From the NCBI GenBank assembly GCA_040878115.1, contig JBBDMV010000126.1, forward strand, positions 1 through 64,000: a DNA stretch of 64,000 nucleotides, in the 5' to 3' direction. The position numbers and the translations under genes are program-made. The notes beneath the pieces were generated by a model. The model saw nothing but the letters and a program-made list of their open reading frames with translations, was not told the origin of the DNA and did no database searches. Shown here one piece after another: positions 8,314 to 16,552 of the stretch. How positions within the stretch are numbered: the stretch's first letter is position 1; every line of letters starts with the position of its first letter. The stretch is from JBBDMU01 sp040878115. GTDB taxonomy: Bacteria > Bacteroidota > Rhodothermia > Balneolales > Natronogracilivirgulaceae.

Positions 8314-9086
8314 ACCGTGATAATTCCGTAAACCAGATGGTGGCTGATCTTGCAGCCTTTCCCATTACTATGGAAACGGCTCAACTCCCTAAGCGCAAAT
8401 GGAGAGCCTTCATTTGTGGATGCTCTTGCTGATGCTCCTATTTGCTTCACCTCATTGAAGAAATGCAGCAGGGAACCATAATCTTCTGTTTTGAACTCGC
8501 TTTCCCACAAGCATCGTAAATCTTTGTTTCTCGATACTTTTTTTATCAGATCATGATCAGGAAGCTCATTACCGCTATAGGGAATTCCCGATTGACGGCA
8601 TGAATCTTTCCATTCCGGGAAGCTTTTGTCAGACAGATAGGAAAACACTATTGTTGAACCCGCTCGCAATGTTGAAAACCCGCGCTCCAGCCAGGCGGGC
8701 AGATCATTAAACCACTGCACGGTGAGCCCTGAAACAACAAGATCATACGGTTCAAAAGATTTAATGCTCTCGCCATCCAGGACCTGGAAATAGACCAAAT
8801 CCAGATCATATCCTTTCTCAATAAGATTATCGCGGCATTTGCTCAGCATTCCGGGAGATATGTCACTGATTATCAAAGGGCATTCCGGGAACATTTTAAT
8901 CAGTTTCCCGCTCACAAAACCTGTTCCACACCCAATTTCAAGTATTTTGGCCCCGGGTTCAATATAAAGCTCCCCAATATAACCGGATAATTGGTCGGCA
9001 GCGTATTTCTGTACACGGGCATGCTGATCGTACCGGTTGGCATTCACTGAGAAATTACGAATGATTTGCTGCCTGAAATCTTGCAT
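8310..9086 (-). CDS. bioC: Malonyl-[acyl-carrier protein] O-methyltransferase
   Basis: SAM-dependent methyltransferase that masks the free carboxyl of malonyl-ACP so that the fatty-acid pathway can build pimeloyl-ACP. Motif I is ILEIGCGTGFVSGKL; the N-terminal FSVNANRYDQHARVQ segment is typical of BioC. I place the start at the ATG giving MQDFRQQIIRNFS (258 residues), 18 nt after the preceding hydrolase stop. An earlier ATG at 9149 would overlap that gene by 46 nt and add 21 atypical residues. The 3' end overlaps bioD by 4 nt. Confidence 0.9.
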   Translation of the reverse strand: MQDFRQQIIRNFSVNANRYDQHARVQKYAADQLSGYIGELYIEPGAKILEIGCGTGFVSGKLIKMFPECPLIISDISPGMLSKCRDNLIEKGYDLDLVYFQVLDGESIKSFEPYDLVVSGLTVQWFNDLPAWLERGFSTLRAGSTIVFSYLSDKSFPEWKDSCRQSGIPYSGNELPDHDLIKKVSRNKDLRCLWESEFKTEDYGSLLHFFNEVKQIGASARASTNEGSPFALRELSRFHSNGKGCKISHHLVYGIITV

Positions 9087-9103
9087 GGGTTTTATACTAT
9101 GTT

Positions 9104-9769
9104 CTATGCCGACTGGGTTAAAGTAGCCTTTATGTGATTCAAACACCATTCTTTGTGAGTTACCGGAATCATATGCCCACCTTCTTCAACTGTATGAATT
9201 TCACTTTGAGGCAGGCTGTATTGCAGCTGGTATGCCTTATTGTGGGGCACAATACCATCTTTCATTCCATGAAGGATAACAATCTTTCCGGCCAATCTCA
9301 GCATTTCGATGTCCATTTTATGGTGGTCCAGAAGTTCAAGGTCCTTATGTAAAAGATCGATATCGGCTTCTTGCCATGACTCTGCATCCATTTTGGCAGG
9401 TAAGTAGCTGTTGTGGTGAAATTGCTTTAATACAGGACCTGCATCAGATTTTACGTTTTTAAGCATGTGCCTGACGATCCGTTGAGAAAAGGTACGCTCA
9501 ATGGGTGTATTGGGATGAAATTCCTGAAAACCGGAGACAATCACCAGTAATTTCAACTTCGGGAATATCTCTTCCGGTAATAAATGCAGTCCTAAAGAAT
9601 GCGCCACGGCTGCTTCTGCTTGCTGTTCAGCAATCCTGACAGGTTTTCCAAAGTAACCCCGGTCTGAGGTAGTAAAGTGAATATCAGGATTTAGTTTAAT
9701 CCAGTCATCCCACATGCCGCTGTCGTAACCCCATCCATGTTGTAGTAAAATAGGGTTCTTATCGGTCAT
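9104..9769 (-). CDS. Alpha/beta hydrolase, probable pimeloyl-[ACP] methyl ester esterase (BioH/BioG type)
   Basis: Probably removes the methyl group from pimeloyl-ACP methyl ester, ending the BioC-protected chain and releasing the BioF substrate. The N-terminus LLQHGWGYDSGMWDDW matches the HGWG oxyanion region of BioH. The nucleophile elbow is AHSLG (Gly at the first position replaced by Ala), the acid is likely Asp in HGMKDGIVP, and the base is His in GGHMIPVTH. Position between bioF and bioC supports the role. The start is set at MTDKNPILL, overlapping bioF by 11 nt; an ATG 18 nt upstream is possible. Assignment to BioH versus BioG or another subfamily is open. Confidence 0.78.
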   Translation of the reverse strand: MTDKNPILLQHGWGYDSGMWDDWIKLNPDIHFTTSDRGYFGKPVRIAEQQAEAAVAHSLGLHLLPEEIFPKLKLLVIVSGFQEFHPNTPIERTFSQRIVRHMLKNVKSDAGPVLKQFHHNSYLPAKMDAESWQEADIDLLHKDLELLDHHKMDIEMLRLAGKIVILHGMKDGIVPHNKAYQLQYSLPQSEIHTVEEGGHMIPVTHKEWCLNHIKATLTQSA

Positions 9770-10919
9770 TCCAGGTTTTAAAAGCATTTAGTAATTGATC
9801 AATTTGATTTTTGGTGTGCTTCGAGCTTATCGTAATGCGGATCCTTGAGCTGTTCTTTACCACGGTGGGTGGACGAATAGCAATGGCGAAAATCCCCTGC
9901 TCCTCTAAATGCGCGGATAGTGAAAGGGTGTCATCTTCATTCCCAATCAGAATGGGTATGATCTGTGTATCAGAAGCCATTGTGTGAAAGCCCATCTGAT
10001 GTAATGATTTTCGCAAATAACCGGAATGCCGGACAAGCTTTTCGCGCTCATCATCCATGTTACAAATCAATTCAAGCGACTTATCGGCGGCACCAATTAC
10101 ACCGGGAGGTAATGCCGTGGTGTAGATAAAACCTGCACAGAAATTAATGAGATAATCACGCAATTCATTTGAACAGGCCGCAAAAGCGCCAAACGAGCCG
10201 AAAGATTTACCAAATGTGCCCATCACTAAATCGACCCCCTTTTTGCCCGCTGACAGCCCCATTCCCTGCTCACCAAGCACTCCTATTGCGTGAGCTTCAT
10301 CAATCATCAGAAAAGCATTGTACGCGTTTGCCAGGCCAATGAGGGTGCCAACATCAGCACGATCTCCATCCATGCTGAAAACAGATTCGGTGACGATGAG
10401 AACCCGGTCATATTTGCCAACAGCCTTTTTTAGAAGGCCCTCAAGATGGCCGGTTTCGTTATGACGATATCTTTGAAGCTTACCTCTGCTCAAATAGGCA
10501 CCCTGAAGCAGGCTGTTATGGTTCAGCTTATCGGATAATATCAGGGTATTCCGGTCGGCTAATGCGGGAATAATTGTCGTATTGGCTTGATAACCACTGT
10601 TGAAGATCAAGGCTGCTTCGGTTCCCATAGCATCAGCCAACTTCTTCTCAAGTTGAAGATGGTGTTCGTGTGTTCCGGTAATTAATCGGGAGGCCGTAGA
10701 ACCGGTCCCGAATTCTTCAGTAAACGATATTGAAGCCTGTTGTACTTCCTGATTGGAAGCCAGCCCCAGGTAATCGTTCGAACTAAAGTTAATCAGTTTC
10801 CGGCCATTACGGTTAACGTAAACGCCATCCGGTCCCGAACCAACCAGCCGGCGAAACTGGTTGGTTTGCTTTCTTTCTTCAAGCGCTTTCCGGATAAAGG
10901 GGAATGATGATGACTTCAA
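9759..10919 (-). CDS. bioF: 8-amino-7-oxononanoate synthase
   Basis: PLP enzyme that condenses pimeloyl-ACP (or -CoA) with alanine to give KAPA. The 386 residues show the alpha-oxoamine synthase signatures NFSSNDYLGLA, GTGSTASRLITGTH, LIFNSGYQAN, MIDEAHAIGVLG and the Lys segment MGTFGKSFGSFG. It is the first gene of the minus-strand biotin operon; the DUF4837 gene ends only 22 nt upstream, so co-transcription with that lipoprotein is possible. The next gene overlaps its 3' end. Confidence 0.95.
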   Translation of the reverse strand: MKSSSFPFIRKALEERKQTNQFRRLVGSGPDGVYVNRNGRKLINFSSNDYLGLASNQEVQQASISFTEEFGTGSTASRLITGTHEHHLQLEKKLADAMGTEAALIFNSGYQANTTIIPALADRNTLILSDKLNHNSLLQGAYLSRGKLQRYRHNETGHLEGLLKKAVGKYDRVLIVTESVFSMDGDRADVGTLIGLANAYNAFLMIDEAHAIGVLGEQGMGLSAGKKGVDLVMGTFGKSFGSFGAFAACSNELRDYLINFCAGFIYTTALPPGVIGAADKSLELICNMDDEREKLVRHSGYLRKSLHQMGFHTMASDTQIIPILIGNEDDTLSLSAHLEEQGIFAIAIRPPTVVKNSSRIRITISSKHTKNQIDQLLNAFKTWNDR

Positions 10920-10941
10920 GTACCTGGCAATTGGAATAATC

Positions 10942-12009
10942 TTAATTTACAAAGGTGCTGTCGGTGTCGAAGGTATTTGCCATAGCCTCGAATTGATAGA
11001 CGAACCGCCGTTTGGAATGACGGGGGGCGAATTGGGCGAATTCCATGATGTACAGCCGGTTTTGCACGTCATCATAAATCGTGTAATTTAAAAAGGGGCC
11101 GCCCATCAGGTCATTCTCCATCCTCCAGGTCCCACGTGTTTCAAAAGCGTCACGTCCATTTAGTTGTGTTAAAGTCGTTTCAACCGGGCGCCGGTATTCG
11201 GTTTGAACATATGAGCTATCTCTGGAGCCACGAATATATTTTTCCTGCAGACTGTCTCTTTTAGCATTAATCCAATCAGCATCAACATGATCTATGTTTT
11301 CCACCCCCTCTTTCCACCAGACCCATATCCAGCGGTCATTCTCAACCATAGGCCTTCTGAGGCTGACAAAATCTGTAGTTTCAATATTCAAACTGTAATC
11401 ATGCTGAACGCGTATGCTAAAGCCATGCTCGCTTATCAGGGAATCGGAAAGGTTAACCTGTTCCCCCCTGCGGTATATATCTCTTTTCCAGCGTTCAATT
11501 TCTACTTCATTAAGATTACCTACCAACAATTGCTCGGATGCCCTGATCTTCGAAGCCAGCTTTTCATCATCTGATGATGAAAGAATTAGTGTCCATTGAT
11601 TTGAATACCAGCGGTTCTCTAATGGGAAGGCGAAATTCTGCTCTCTTCGAACCCTATCCTTAACGTCTTCGCTTAAGGTAGCACGAATATAAGAACCCAC
11701 ATTCGATTCCTCGTCAATAGGAGCGACGAAAATGGCATTTTTGTGTCTCTTGGCAAACTCAAGGTCGTTGTTCGTGCGAAGTGTCATGAATCGCAGATCA
11801 TAACGCTCTTCAGGCCGGGGCAGGGTCATAATCTCACTCCCAAATGTCTCCCGTATGGCATCCGCTGTAGAGCTGTTCCATTGGGTTGAGTCCATCACAA
11901 CCAAAACTTCGGAAAACGATCCTTGAGCAGGACGGCGAAAATCACTTTCGCAGGCTACGAGGCCTCCGAGAAATAATAAAAGAAGAGTAACAGTTAGTGT
12001 ATTTTTCAT
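10942..12009 (-). CDS. DUF4837-family lipoprotein
   Basis: Function unknown. The N-terminal signal ends LLLLFLGGLVAC with a good lipobox (Cys20), so the mature protein is membrane-anchored in the periplasm or outer membrane. The rest (FSEVLVVMDSTQW, RPMVENDRWIWVWWKEG, FETRGTWRMENDLMGGPFLNY) has the look of the Bacteroidota DUF4837 family, and 355 residues is a normal length. It lies just upstream of bioF on the same strand, but a biotin link is only positional. Confidence 0.82.
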   Translation of the reverse strand: MKNTLTVTLLLLFLGGLVACESDFRRPAQGSFSEVLVVMDSTQWNSSTADAIRETFGSEIMTLPRPEERYDLRFMTLRTNNDLEFAKRHKNAIFVAPIDEESNVGSYIRATLSEDVKDRVRREQNFAFPLENRWYSNQWTLILSSSDDEKLASKIRASEQLLVGNLNEVEIERWKRDIYRRGEQVNLSDSLISEHGFSIRVQHDYSLNIETTDFVSLRRPMVENDRWIWVWWKEGVENIDHVDADWINAKRDSLQEKYIRGSRDSSYVQTEYRRPVETTLTQLNGRDAFETRGTWRMENDLMGGPFLNYTIYDDVQNRLYIMEFAQFAPRHSKRRFVYQFEAMANTFDTDSTFVN

Positions 12010-12106
12010 ATATTTTTTGGTCTGCTATAAGCGACCGGTACTACAGTTTCAATTTCGTCAATGAACTACGTCAATGTAAACGTTTATGTAAAGCTTTTAT
12101 AACATA

Positions 12107-12121
12107 AAACCGCATAGGTTT
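12107..12121 (-). terminator. Possible weak terminator after trpA
   Basis: On the minus strand, after the trpA stop, AAACC and GGTTT form a 5-bp hairpin followed by a T-rich stretch (TTTATG). It is weak and lacks an uninterrupted T-run. It is the only candidate end for the trp operon before the DUF4837 gene. Confidence 0.3.
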
Positions 12122-12135
12122 ATTATTAATCTTTA

Positions 12136-12945
12136 TCAGCCATTTTTAAGGTGAAATGCAAAATCAAACAATTTCTGCTTCCAATTTTCCTGAGGATAAT
12201 TTTCCCGGATGTTATCAATTAAAGCACTTCCTACAATAAAGCCATCACAACGATGCGATATTTTCATGGCGTCATCATGGTTTTTGATGCCAAAGCCTAC
12301 CAGTACCGGATTTCTTGTGATGTTCTTGTTAACCCGGTCCATAAAACGGTCAACGGACCTTGAAACTTCTTCGCCGCTTCGGGCCCCGGTTACGCCCGTA
12401 ACGGAAACGCAATAAACAAACCCTGACGCCTGCCGGTCTATCATTCGCATTCTCTCATTACTGGTATTCGGGGCGACCAGGTAAATCAAGTCAATATCAT
12501 GTTTTTTACTACGATCAACAACCAAAGCTGATTCTTCGACCGGAACGTCCGGAAGGACTAAACCATCAACGCCGGCCTCCCCTGCTTCCGCAAAAAACCT
12601 GTCCAGGCCATAATGCAATACAGGGTTCAGGTACCCCATCAGCACAAGCGGGATATCAGATTTCTCACGAACCTTTCTGACCGTTTCAAAAACCGTATTC
12701 AGGTTGCAGCCGTTATCAATAGCAATATTGCTGGAATACTGTATAGTCGGCCCGTCTGCCAGGGGATCACTGAACGGCATTCCCAACTCAATAAGGTCGG
12801 CCCCGGCTTTTTCAAGCCCGAGTATCAAATCGACGGTTGATTCGATATCCGGATATCCTGTTGTAATGAACAGCGACATGATCTTTTTATCGGCCGGTTT
12901 GTTTTCAAAGAGTTCGGAAATGCGGGACTTTGCAGTAATCATCAC
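12136..12945 (-). CDS. trpA: Tryptophan synthase alpha chain
   Basis: Cleaves indole-3-glycerol phosphate to indole and glyceraldehyde-3-phosphate, passing indole through a tunnel to TrpB. The 269 residues carry LIELGMPFSDPLADGP with its catalytic acidic residues, DGLVLPDVPVEES, and the phosphate-binding GFGIKNHDDA and GSALID segments. It is the last gene of the operon, starting 3 nt after trpB. A second Met at position 2 is an equivalent start. Confidence 0.97.
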   Translation of the reverse strand: MMITAKSRISELFENKPADKKIMSLFITTGYPDIESTVDLILGLEKAGADLIELGMPFSDPLADGPTIQYSSNIAIDNGCNLNTVFETVRKVREKSDIPLVLMGYLNPVLHYGLDRFFAEAGEAGVDGLVLPDVPVEESALVVDRSKKHDIDLIYLVAPNTSNERMRMIDRQASGFVYCVSVTGVTGARSGEEVSRSVDRFMDRVNKNITRNPVLVGFGIKNHDDAMKISHRCDGFIVGSALIDNIRENYPQENWKQKLFDFAFHLKNG

Positions 12946-12948
12946 GTT

Positions 12949-14166
12949 TTACTTTTTCTTATTAAGTTCTTCGGAGATTGTATTCATATCTTTATCGCCT
13001 CTTCCGGATAAGCAAACCACCACAATCTCATCTTTTGATGTTTCAGGCATAAGATCATCCAGGTAAGCCAGCGCGTGGGCCGTTTCAAGGGCCGGGATGA
13101 TACCCTCAAGCTCCGATATTAGTTTCACCCCGTCCATTGCCCGGTAATCATCAATAGGGAAATAACTGACCCTTTTGGTGTCATGCCAATGGGCATGTTC
13201 CGGACCAATCCCAGGGTAGTCAAGTCCCGCGCTGATGGAGTGGGCCAGGGTAACCTGCCCATCTTCATTTTGAAGCAAATAGCTTAGAAAACCATGCAGG
13301 ATTCCCGGCGTGCCACGGGTGAGAGTGGCAGCTGTTTTGCCGCTGTCAATCCCATAACCGGCTGCCTCTACGGCGATCAGCTTCACCAATCCATCGTTAA
13401 TAAAAGGATAAAATATCCCCGCCGAATTCGAACCACCGCCAACACAGGCCAATATATAATCCGGAAGCCGTTTTTCTTTCGCCTCAATCTGAGCCTTTAC
13501 TTCTTCGCCGATCACACTCTGGAAGTCCCTCACAAGCATTGGGTAAGGATGCGGGCCTACTGCGGAACCGATGACATAAAAGGTATCTTCCACATGGGCC
13601 ACCCAATCACGGATAGCTTCATTGGTAGCATCTTTCAAAGTCATGGAGCCGCTTCGGACGGGTCTTATTTCCGCTCCTAAAAGCCTCATGCGATCAACAT
13701 TTAAGCTTTGCCGTTCAATATCTTCCGCGCCCATATAAATAACGCATTCCAAACCGAACCTGGCACATGCCGTGGCCGTGGCCACTCCATGCTGACCAGC
13801 CCCGGTTTCCGCAATAATGCGGGTTTTCCCCATGGTCCGGGCCAGGAGGACCTGCCCGACCGCATTGTTGATCTTATGGGCACCGGTGTGGCAGAGGTCT
13901 TCACGCTTCAGGTAAATTCTGGCTTTCCCGTAATGCTCCGTGAGACGATTCGCATACGTGAGCGGCGTTTCCCGCCCTACATACTCTTTAAGCAGCTGAT
14001 TAAGATCCTGCTTGAACCAAGGAGCGGATTTAGCCATTTCATAAGCTACTTCCAACTCTTCCAAAGCGGGAATAAGGATTTCAGGGACAAATTTGCCACC
14101 ATACTTCCCGTAATAACCTCTGCTATCGGGAGCGTTATAAAGTTTTTTTGAAACGGCGTTCAGCAT
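12949..14166 (-). CDS. trpB: Tryptophan synthase beta chain
   Basis: PLP enzyme that joins indole with serine to form L-tryptophan. Signatures: GYYGKYGGKFVPE near the start, LKREDLCHTGAHKINNA with the Schiff-base Lys, ETGAGQHGVATA, GGGSNSAG for PLP phosphate, and GPEHAHW. The 405 residues match TrpB1, the partner of TrpA. The upstream 125 nt separating it from trpF contain two kinds of short repeats, so expression may depend on read-through from trpF. Confidence 0.97.
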   Translation of the reverse strand: MLNAVSKKLYNAPDSRGYYGKYGGKFVPEILIPALEELEVAYEMAKSAPWFKQDLNQLLKEYVGRETPLTYANRLTEHYGKARIYLKREDLCHTGAHKINNAVGQVLLARTMGKTRIIAETGAGQHGVATATACARFGLECVIYMGAEDIERQSLNVDRMRLLGAEIRPVRSGSMTLKDATNEAIRDWVAHVEDTFYVIGSAVGPHPYPMLVRDFQSVIGEEVKAQIEAKEKRLPDYILACVGGGSNSAGIFYPFINDGLVKLIAVEAAGYGIDSGKTAATLTRGTPGILHGFLSYLLQNEDGQVTLAHSISAGLDYPGIGPEHAHWHDTKRVSYFPIDDYRAMDGVKLISELEGIIPALETAHALAYLDDLMPETSKDEIVVVCLSGRGDKDMNTISEELNKKK

Positions 14167-14172
14167 ATGGAG

Positions 14173-14214
14173 GTTGGTGAATTGGTGAATTAGTAATTAG
14201 TGAATTGGTGAATT
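14173..14214. repeat. Short imperfect repeat GTGAATTG/GTAATTAG before trpB
   Basis: The motif GTGAATTGGTGAATTAG occurs with a second, slightly altered copy in tandem directly upstream of trpB. It resembles low-complexity intergenic repeats seen at other places in this window and shows no coding or hairpin potential. Confidence 0.5.
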
Positions 14215-14237
14215 GGCAGGTATTTATTTTTTACTAA

Positions 14238-14296
14238 TTTACAAAAGCGCAGCGTACAAATCACCACTTTACAAAAGCGAAGCGTACCTATTCACC
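14238..14296. repeat. 30-bp tandem repeat across the trpF stop codon
   Basis: Two copies with period 30 (14238-14266 and 14268-14296) share TTTACAAAAGCG and AGCGTAC, followed by TCACCA-like ends; three positions differ. The second copy contains the trpF stop codon (TGA at 14292-14294 on minus), so the last residues of TrpF (ESW) are encoded by the repeat. This suggests the repeat arose or was inserted at the gene end without breaking the enzyme. Confidence 0.75.
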
Positions 14297-14948
14297 AACT
14301 CTCATTAATAATTTCTATTTGCTCAAAAAACTCAGTCATCTTCTCAAAATCTTTAATACCGGGCCCACTCTCTACGCCACTGGAAACATCGACAGCAAAT
14401 GGTTTTACAGTTTCAATGGCCTGAGCAACGTTTTGAGCATTGAGCCCGCCGGCAAGGATAACGGGGACCTGCTCTTTAAGTTTTTCAATCAAAGTCCAGT
14501 CAAATACTTTTCCTGAGCCCCCCTGTACATTTTCATCAAAAGAATCAAACAGGATATACGCTACATGGTTTAAATACGGATTAATCAGGTTTTCAAGGTC
14601 CGCTTCGGTCATATCCGGTTTCACGCGAAAGCTTTTAATTACGGGTTTGGTCACTCCCCGGCAGTATTCAACACTTTCATCACCATGAAGTTGAACAAGG
14701 TCCACTCCGGTTTCTTCAGCCAGTCGATTGACCTCCTCGATGGGCTGGTCCACAAAAACGCCTACACATTCCGGACCTTCGGTCCAGCCAATTATTTCAG
14801 CCGCCGCTTCAGCCGTAATAAAACGCGGGCTCCCCGGCCAAAATATAAAACCCAGGAAGTCAGCCAGAGCGCCGGATGCAAAACGTCCGTCCTCCAGCGT
14901 GGTTATGCCGCAAATTTTTACACGGGTACGACTGTCTTCAATGTACAT
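14292..14948 (-). CDS. trpF: Phosphoribosylanthranilate isomerase
   Basis: Amadori isomerase, third step after anthranilate in tryptophan synthesis. The 218-residue TIM-barrel protein has the family's KICGITTLED with catalytic Cys, LGFIFWPGSPR, VGVFVDQP, VQLHGDE, DSFD and ILAGGLNAQNV with catalytic Asp/Asn region, and VDVSSGVES. It follows a 740-nt gap after trpC that contains mobile-element relics. The last three codons lie in a 30-bp tandem repeat. Confidence 0.95.
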   Translation of the reverse strand: MYIEDSRTRVKICGITTLEDGRFASGALADFLGFIFWPGSPRFITAEAAAEIIGWTEGPECVGVFVDQPIEEVNRLAEETGVDLVQLHGDESVEYCRGVTKPVIKSFRVKPDMTEADLENLINPYLNHVAYILFDSFDENVQGGSGKVFDWTLIEKLKEQVPVILAGGLNAQNVAQAIETVKPFAVDVSSGVESGPGIKDFEKMTEFFEQIEIINESW

Positions 14949-14955
14949 CGGATCA

Positions 14956-15088
14956 ATTACGAATTAGGAATTACGAGTTACGAATAGGGAAGAAACCGGG
15001 GTTTTGATCAAGTTTTTAAAATAACAATAAGAATACTGATGGGAAAGTGAAAGTATTATTATTGGGCCCATTACGAATTAGGAATTAC
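14956..15088. repeat. Two exact copies of a 19-bp dispersed repeat
   Basis: ATTACGAATTAGGAATTAC occurs at 14956-14974 and again at 15070-15088. The reverse complement is present exactly at 55485-55503 in front of nuoG. Related GTAATTCGTAATTGATAA text lies at 31966-32002 after the helicase gene. All copies are intergenic. Confidence 0.8.
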
Positions 15089-15262
15089 CAATTACGAATA
15101 AAGGACCAATTGGGTTTTTTGGGATAATTTCTATCAAGATCAATTTTTATCACAATTTGCATAAAAAACAGTTAGATATAATATAAATTAATCTATCATG
15201 AGTAACTTTGCCTGCTCGTTGTTCGCGAAGGAAAAAACATTATTGATGCCACGTCTTATTGT

Positions 15263-15360
15263 CCTCCAAAATAACTCCATGATATCTCCATGGACCCTCC
15301 ATAAAATACATGGAGCTACCATGGAGAAAACATGGAGCAACCATGAAGCTGAATAAGCTT
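15263..15360. repeat. Self-complementary CTCCAT/ATGGAG repeat element, copy A
   Basis: A ~98-bp palindromic unit: three CTCCAT motifs on the left (from 15263) face three ATGGAG motifs on the right, so the whole can fold into one long hairpin around ATAAAATA. It aligns over nearly its full length, at roughly 80% identity by eye, with the reverse complement of 46403-46499; both copies share GGAGCTACCATGGAGAAAA and end in AAGCTT. It has no reading frame. It lies in the trpC-trpF gap and looks like a MITE- or REP-type non-autonomous element. Confidence 0.8.
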
Positions 15361-15543
15361 TGCCCCGGTTTATAATAACCGTAATTTTAGCCTGTACAAG
15401 GGTGAAATTTGGTGTGAACGGGGTTAATAAAAAAACGAGTTGCTTACTTTAAGGCTTAACGGCTATGGCTACCTATAAGCCGAAAATTTTAGGATTGGAG
15501 TAAATATGTGTTATTTATACTTATTATATTGTTTTATAATTAC

Positions 15544-15633
15544 TTAACTCATGATCAACGCCTCTTTTTGGGCCTCATTAATGCGTATGGCAATCAAGAC
15601 AGATGTATCAACAACTAGATTTTTTATTAAGTT
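15544..15633 (-). pseudogene. VapC-like PIN-domain toxin remnant
   Basis: Minus-strand codons read NLVVDTSVLIAIRINEAQKE, then ALIMS and a stop at 15546-15544. This is the first strand-helix unit of PIN-domain nucleases, with the catalytic Asp in VVDTSVLIAI and the typical NEAxKEAL helix. The remaining ~100 residues are absent, and no ATG starts the frame. The palindrome at 15643-15658, just upstream, may be the operator of the lost toxin-antitoxin operon. The fragment marks a past insertion or decayed module inside the trp operon. Confidence 0.7.
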
Positions 15634-15642
15634 CTATTATAT

Positions 15643-15658
15643 TTGTACAATTGTACAA
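15643..15658. promoter_or_regulatory. Perfect 16-bp palindrome TTGTACAATTGTACAA
   Basis: Two tandem self-complementary octamers TTGTACAA form a perfect 16-bp palindrome. It sits just upstream of the PIN-domain remnant and just downstream of trpC. VapBC-type operons are commonly repressed at such palindromes, so it may be a relic operator. Confidence 0.5.
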
Positions 15659-15688
15659 GTATACTTCAAGCACAGGTAAAATCCAATA

Positions 15689-16510
15689 TCACCCCAGAAT
15701 TGCCTTTAAACCTTCTCCCGGAGCATCCTGCCTCATGAAATGCTCACCGATCAGGGCGGCGTGGATTTTATTCTCTTTTAGCAGTTGAAGGTCTTCCCTG
15801 GTGGTTAGCCCGCTTTCGGATACTTTGATGACGGGCCCCGGTGCCCTGTTCAGTAGTTCTATGCCACGGTGGACATCCACCTTGAAGGTATTCAAATCGC
15901 GGTTGTTGACACCATAAACCTTGATCTGGTTAAAATCGACTTTTTGGATATCCTCTTCGCTGTAGCATTCAACCAGCGCCGTGAGCCCTGCTTCTTCAGC
16001 GGCATGGTGCAGCTCGGAGAGCTGGCTGCCATTGGTGATCGTGGCAATCAGCAGGACCGCATCAGCGCCGAAGGCCCGTGCTTCCCGGACCTGGTAGAAA
16101 TCAACAATAAAATCCTTCCTGAGAACAGGAAGTGTGGTTTCTCTCGATACGATCTTCAGATACTCAAGGTCACCTTGGAAGAACGGCTTGTCTGTTAGAA
16201 CGGATATGGCCGAGGCCCCGGCTTCCTGGTACTGGGCAGCGTGCCTCTGAGGATTGAAGTCTTCCCTGATGATGCCTTTGGATGGCGATGCTTTTTTGAT
16301 CTCGGCGATTACGGAAACTTCACCAGGCTTATCCAAAGCGGCAGCAAAGTCTCTTCGCGGGCGCTCATAGTCATCCAGGTCACCCAAGCCCTGATATGAG
16401 ATCCTCTTCTTGCGCTTTGAGATATCCTCGCGGGCCTGTTCTACTATTTTGTCGAGTATAGTGATGGTAGATTTCTTATTAAGGGTTCGGGTTATTCCAT
16501 TAGGCCGCAA
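15689..16510 (-). CDS. trpC: Indole-3-glycerol phosphate synthase
   Basis: Closes the pyrrole ring of CdRP to indole-3-glycerol phosphate with loss of CO2. The TIM-barrel signatures AEIKKASPSKG (catalytic Lys), LRKDFIVDFYQV (catalytic Lys/Asp), GINNRDL-like GVNNRDLNTFKVD and KVSESGL are all present. No ATG is available in frame: the only conventional start is TTG at 16510, giving MRPNGITRTLNKK before the usual ITILDKIVEQ. Initiation at a rarer codon closer to ILDK cannot be excluded. trpD ends 42 nt upstream. Confidence 0.93.
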   Translation of the reverse strand: MRPNGITRTLNKKSTITILDKIVEQAREDISKRKKRISYQGLGDLDDYERPRRDFAAALDKPGEVSVIAEIKKASPSKGIIREDFNPQRHAAQYQEAGASAISVLTDKPFFQGDLEYLKIVSRETTLPVLRKDFIVDFYQVREARAFGADAVLLIATITNGSQLSELHHAAEEAGLTALVECYSEEDIQKVDFNQIKVYGVNNRDLNTFKVDVHRGIELLNRAPGPVIKVSESGLTTREDLQLLKENKIHAALIGEHFMRQDAPGEGLKAILG

Positions 16511-16552
16511 AGGGCAACCAGTTTATAGCAAAGGTACACAAAGTAAGGCATA

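Noticed and set aside
15263..15360. CTCCAT repeats as a CRISPR array
   Set aside because: The units are 6-8 nt, irregularly spaced and inverted relative to each other; no spacers of uniform size and no cas genes.
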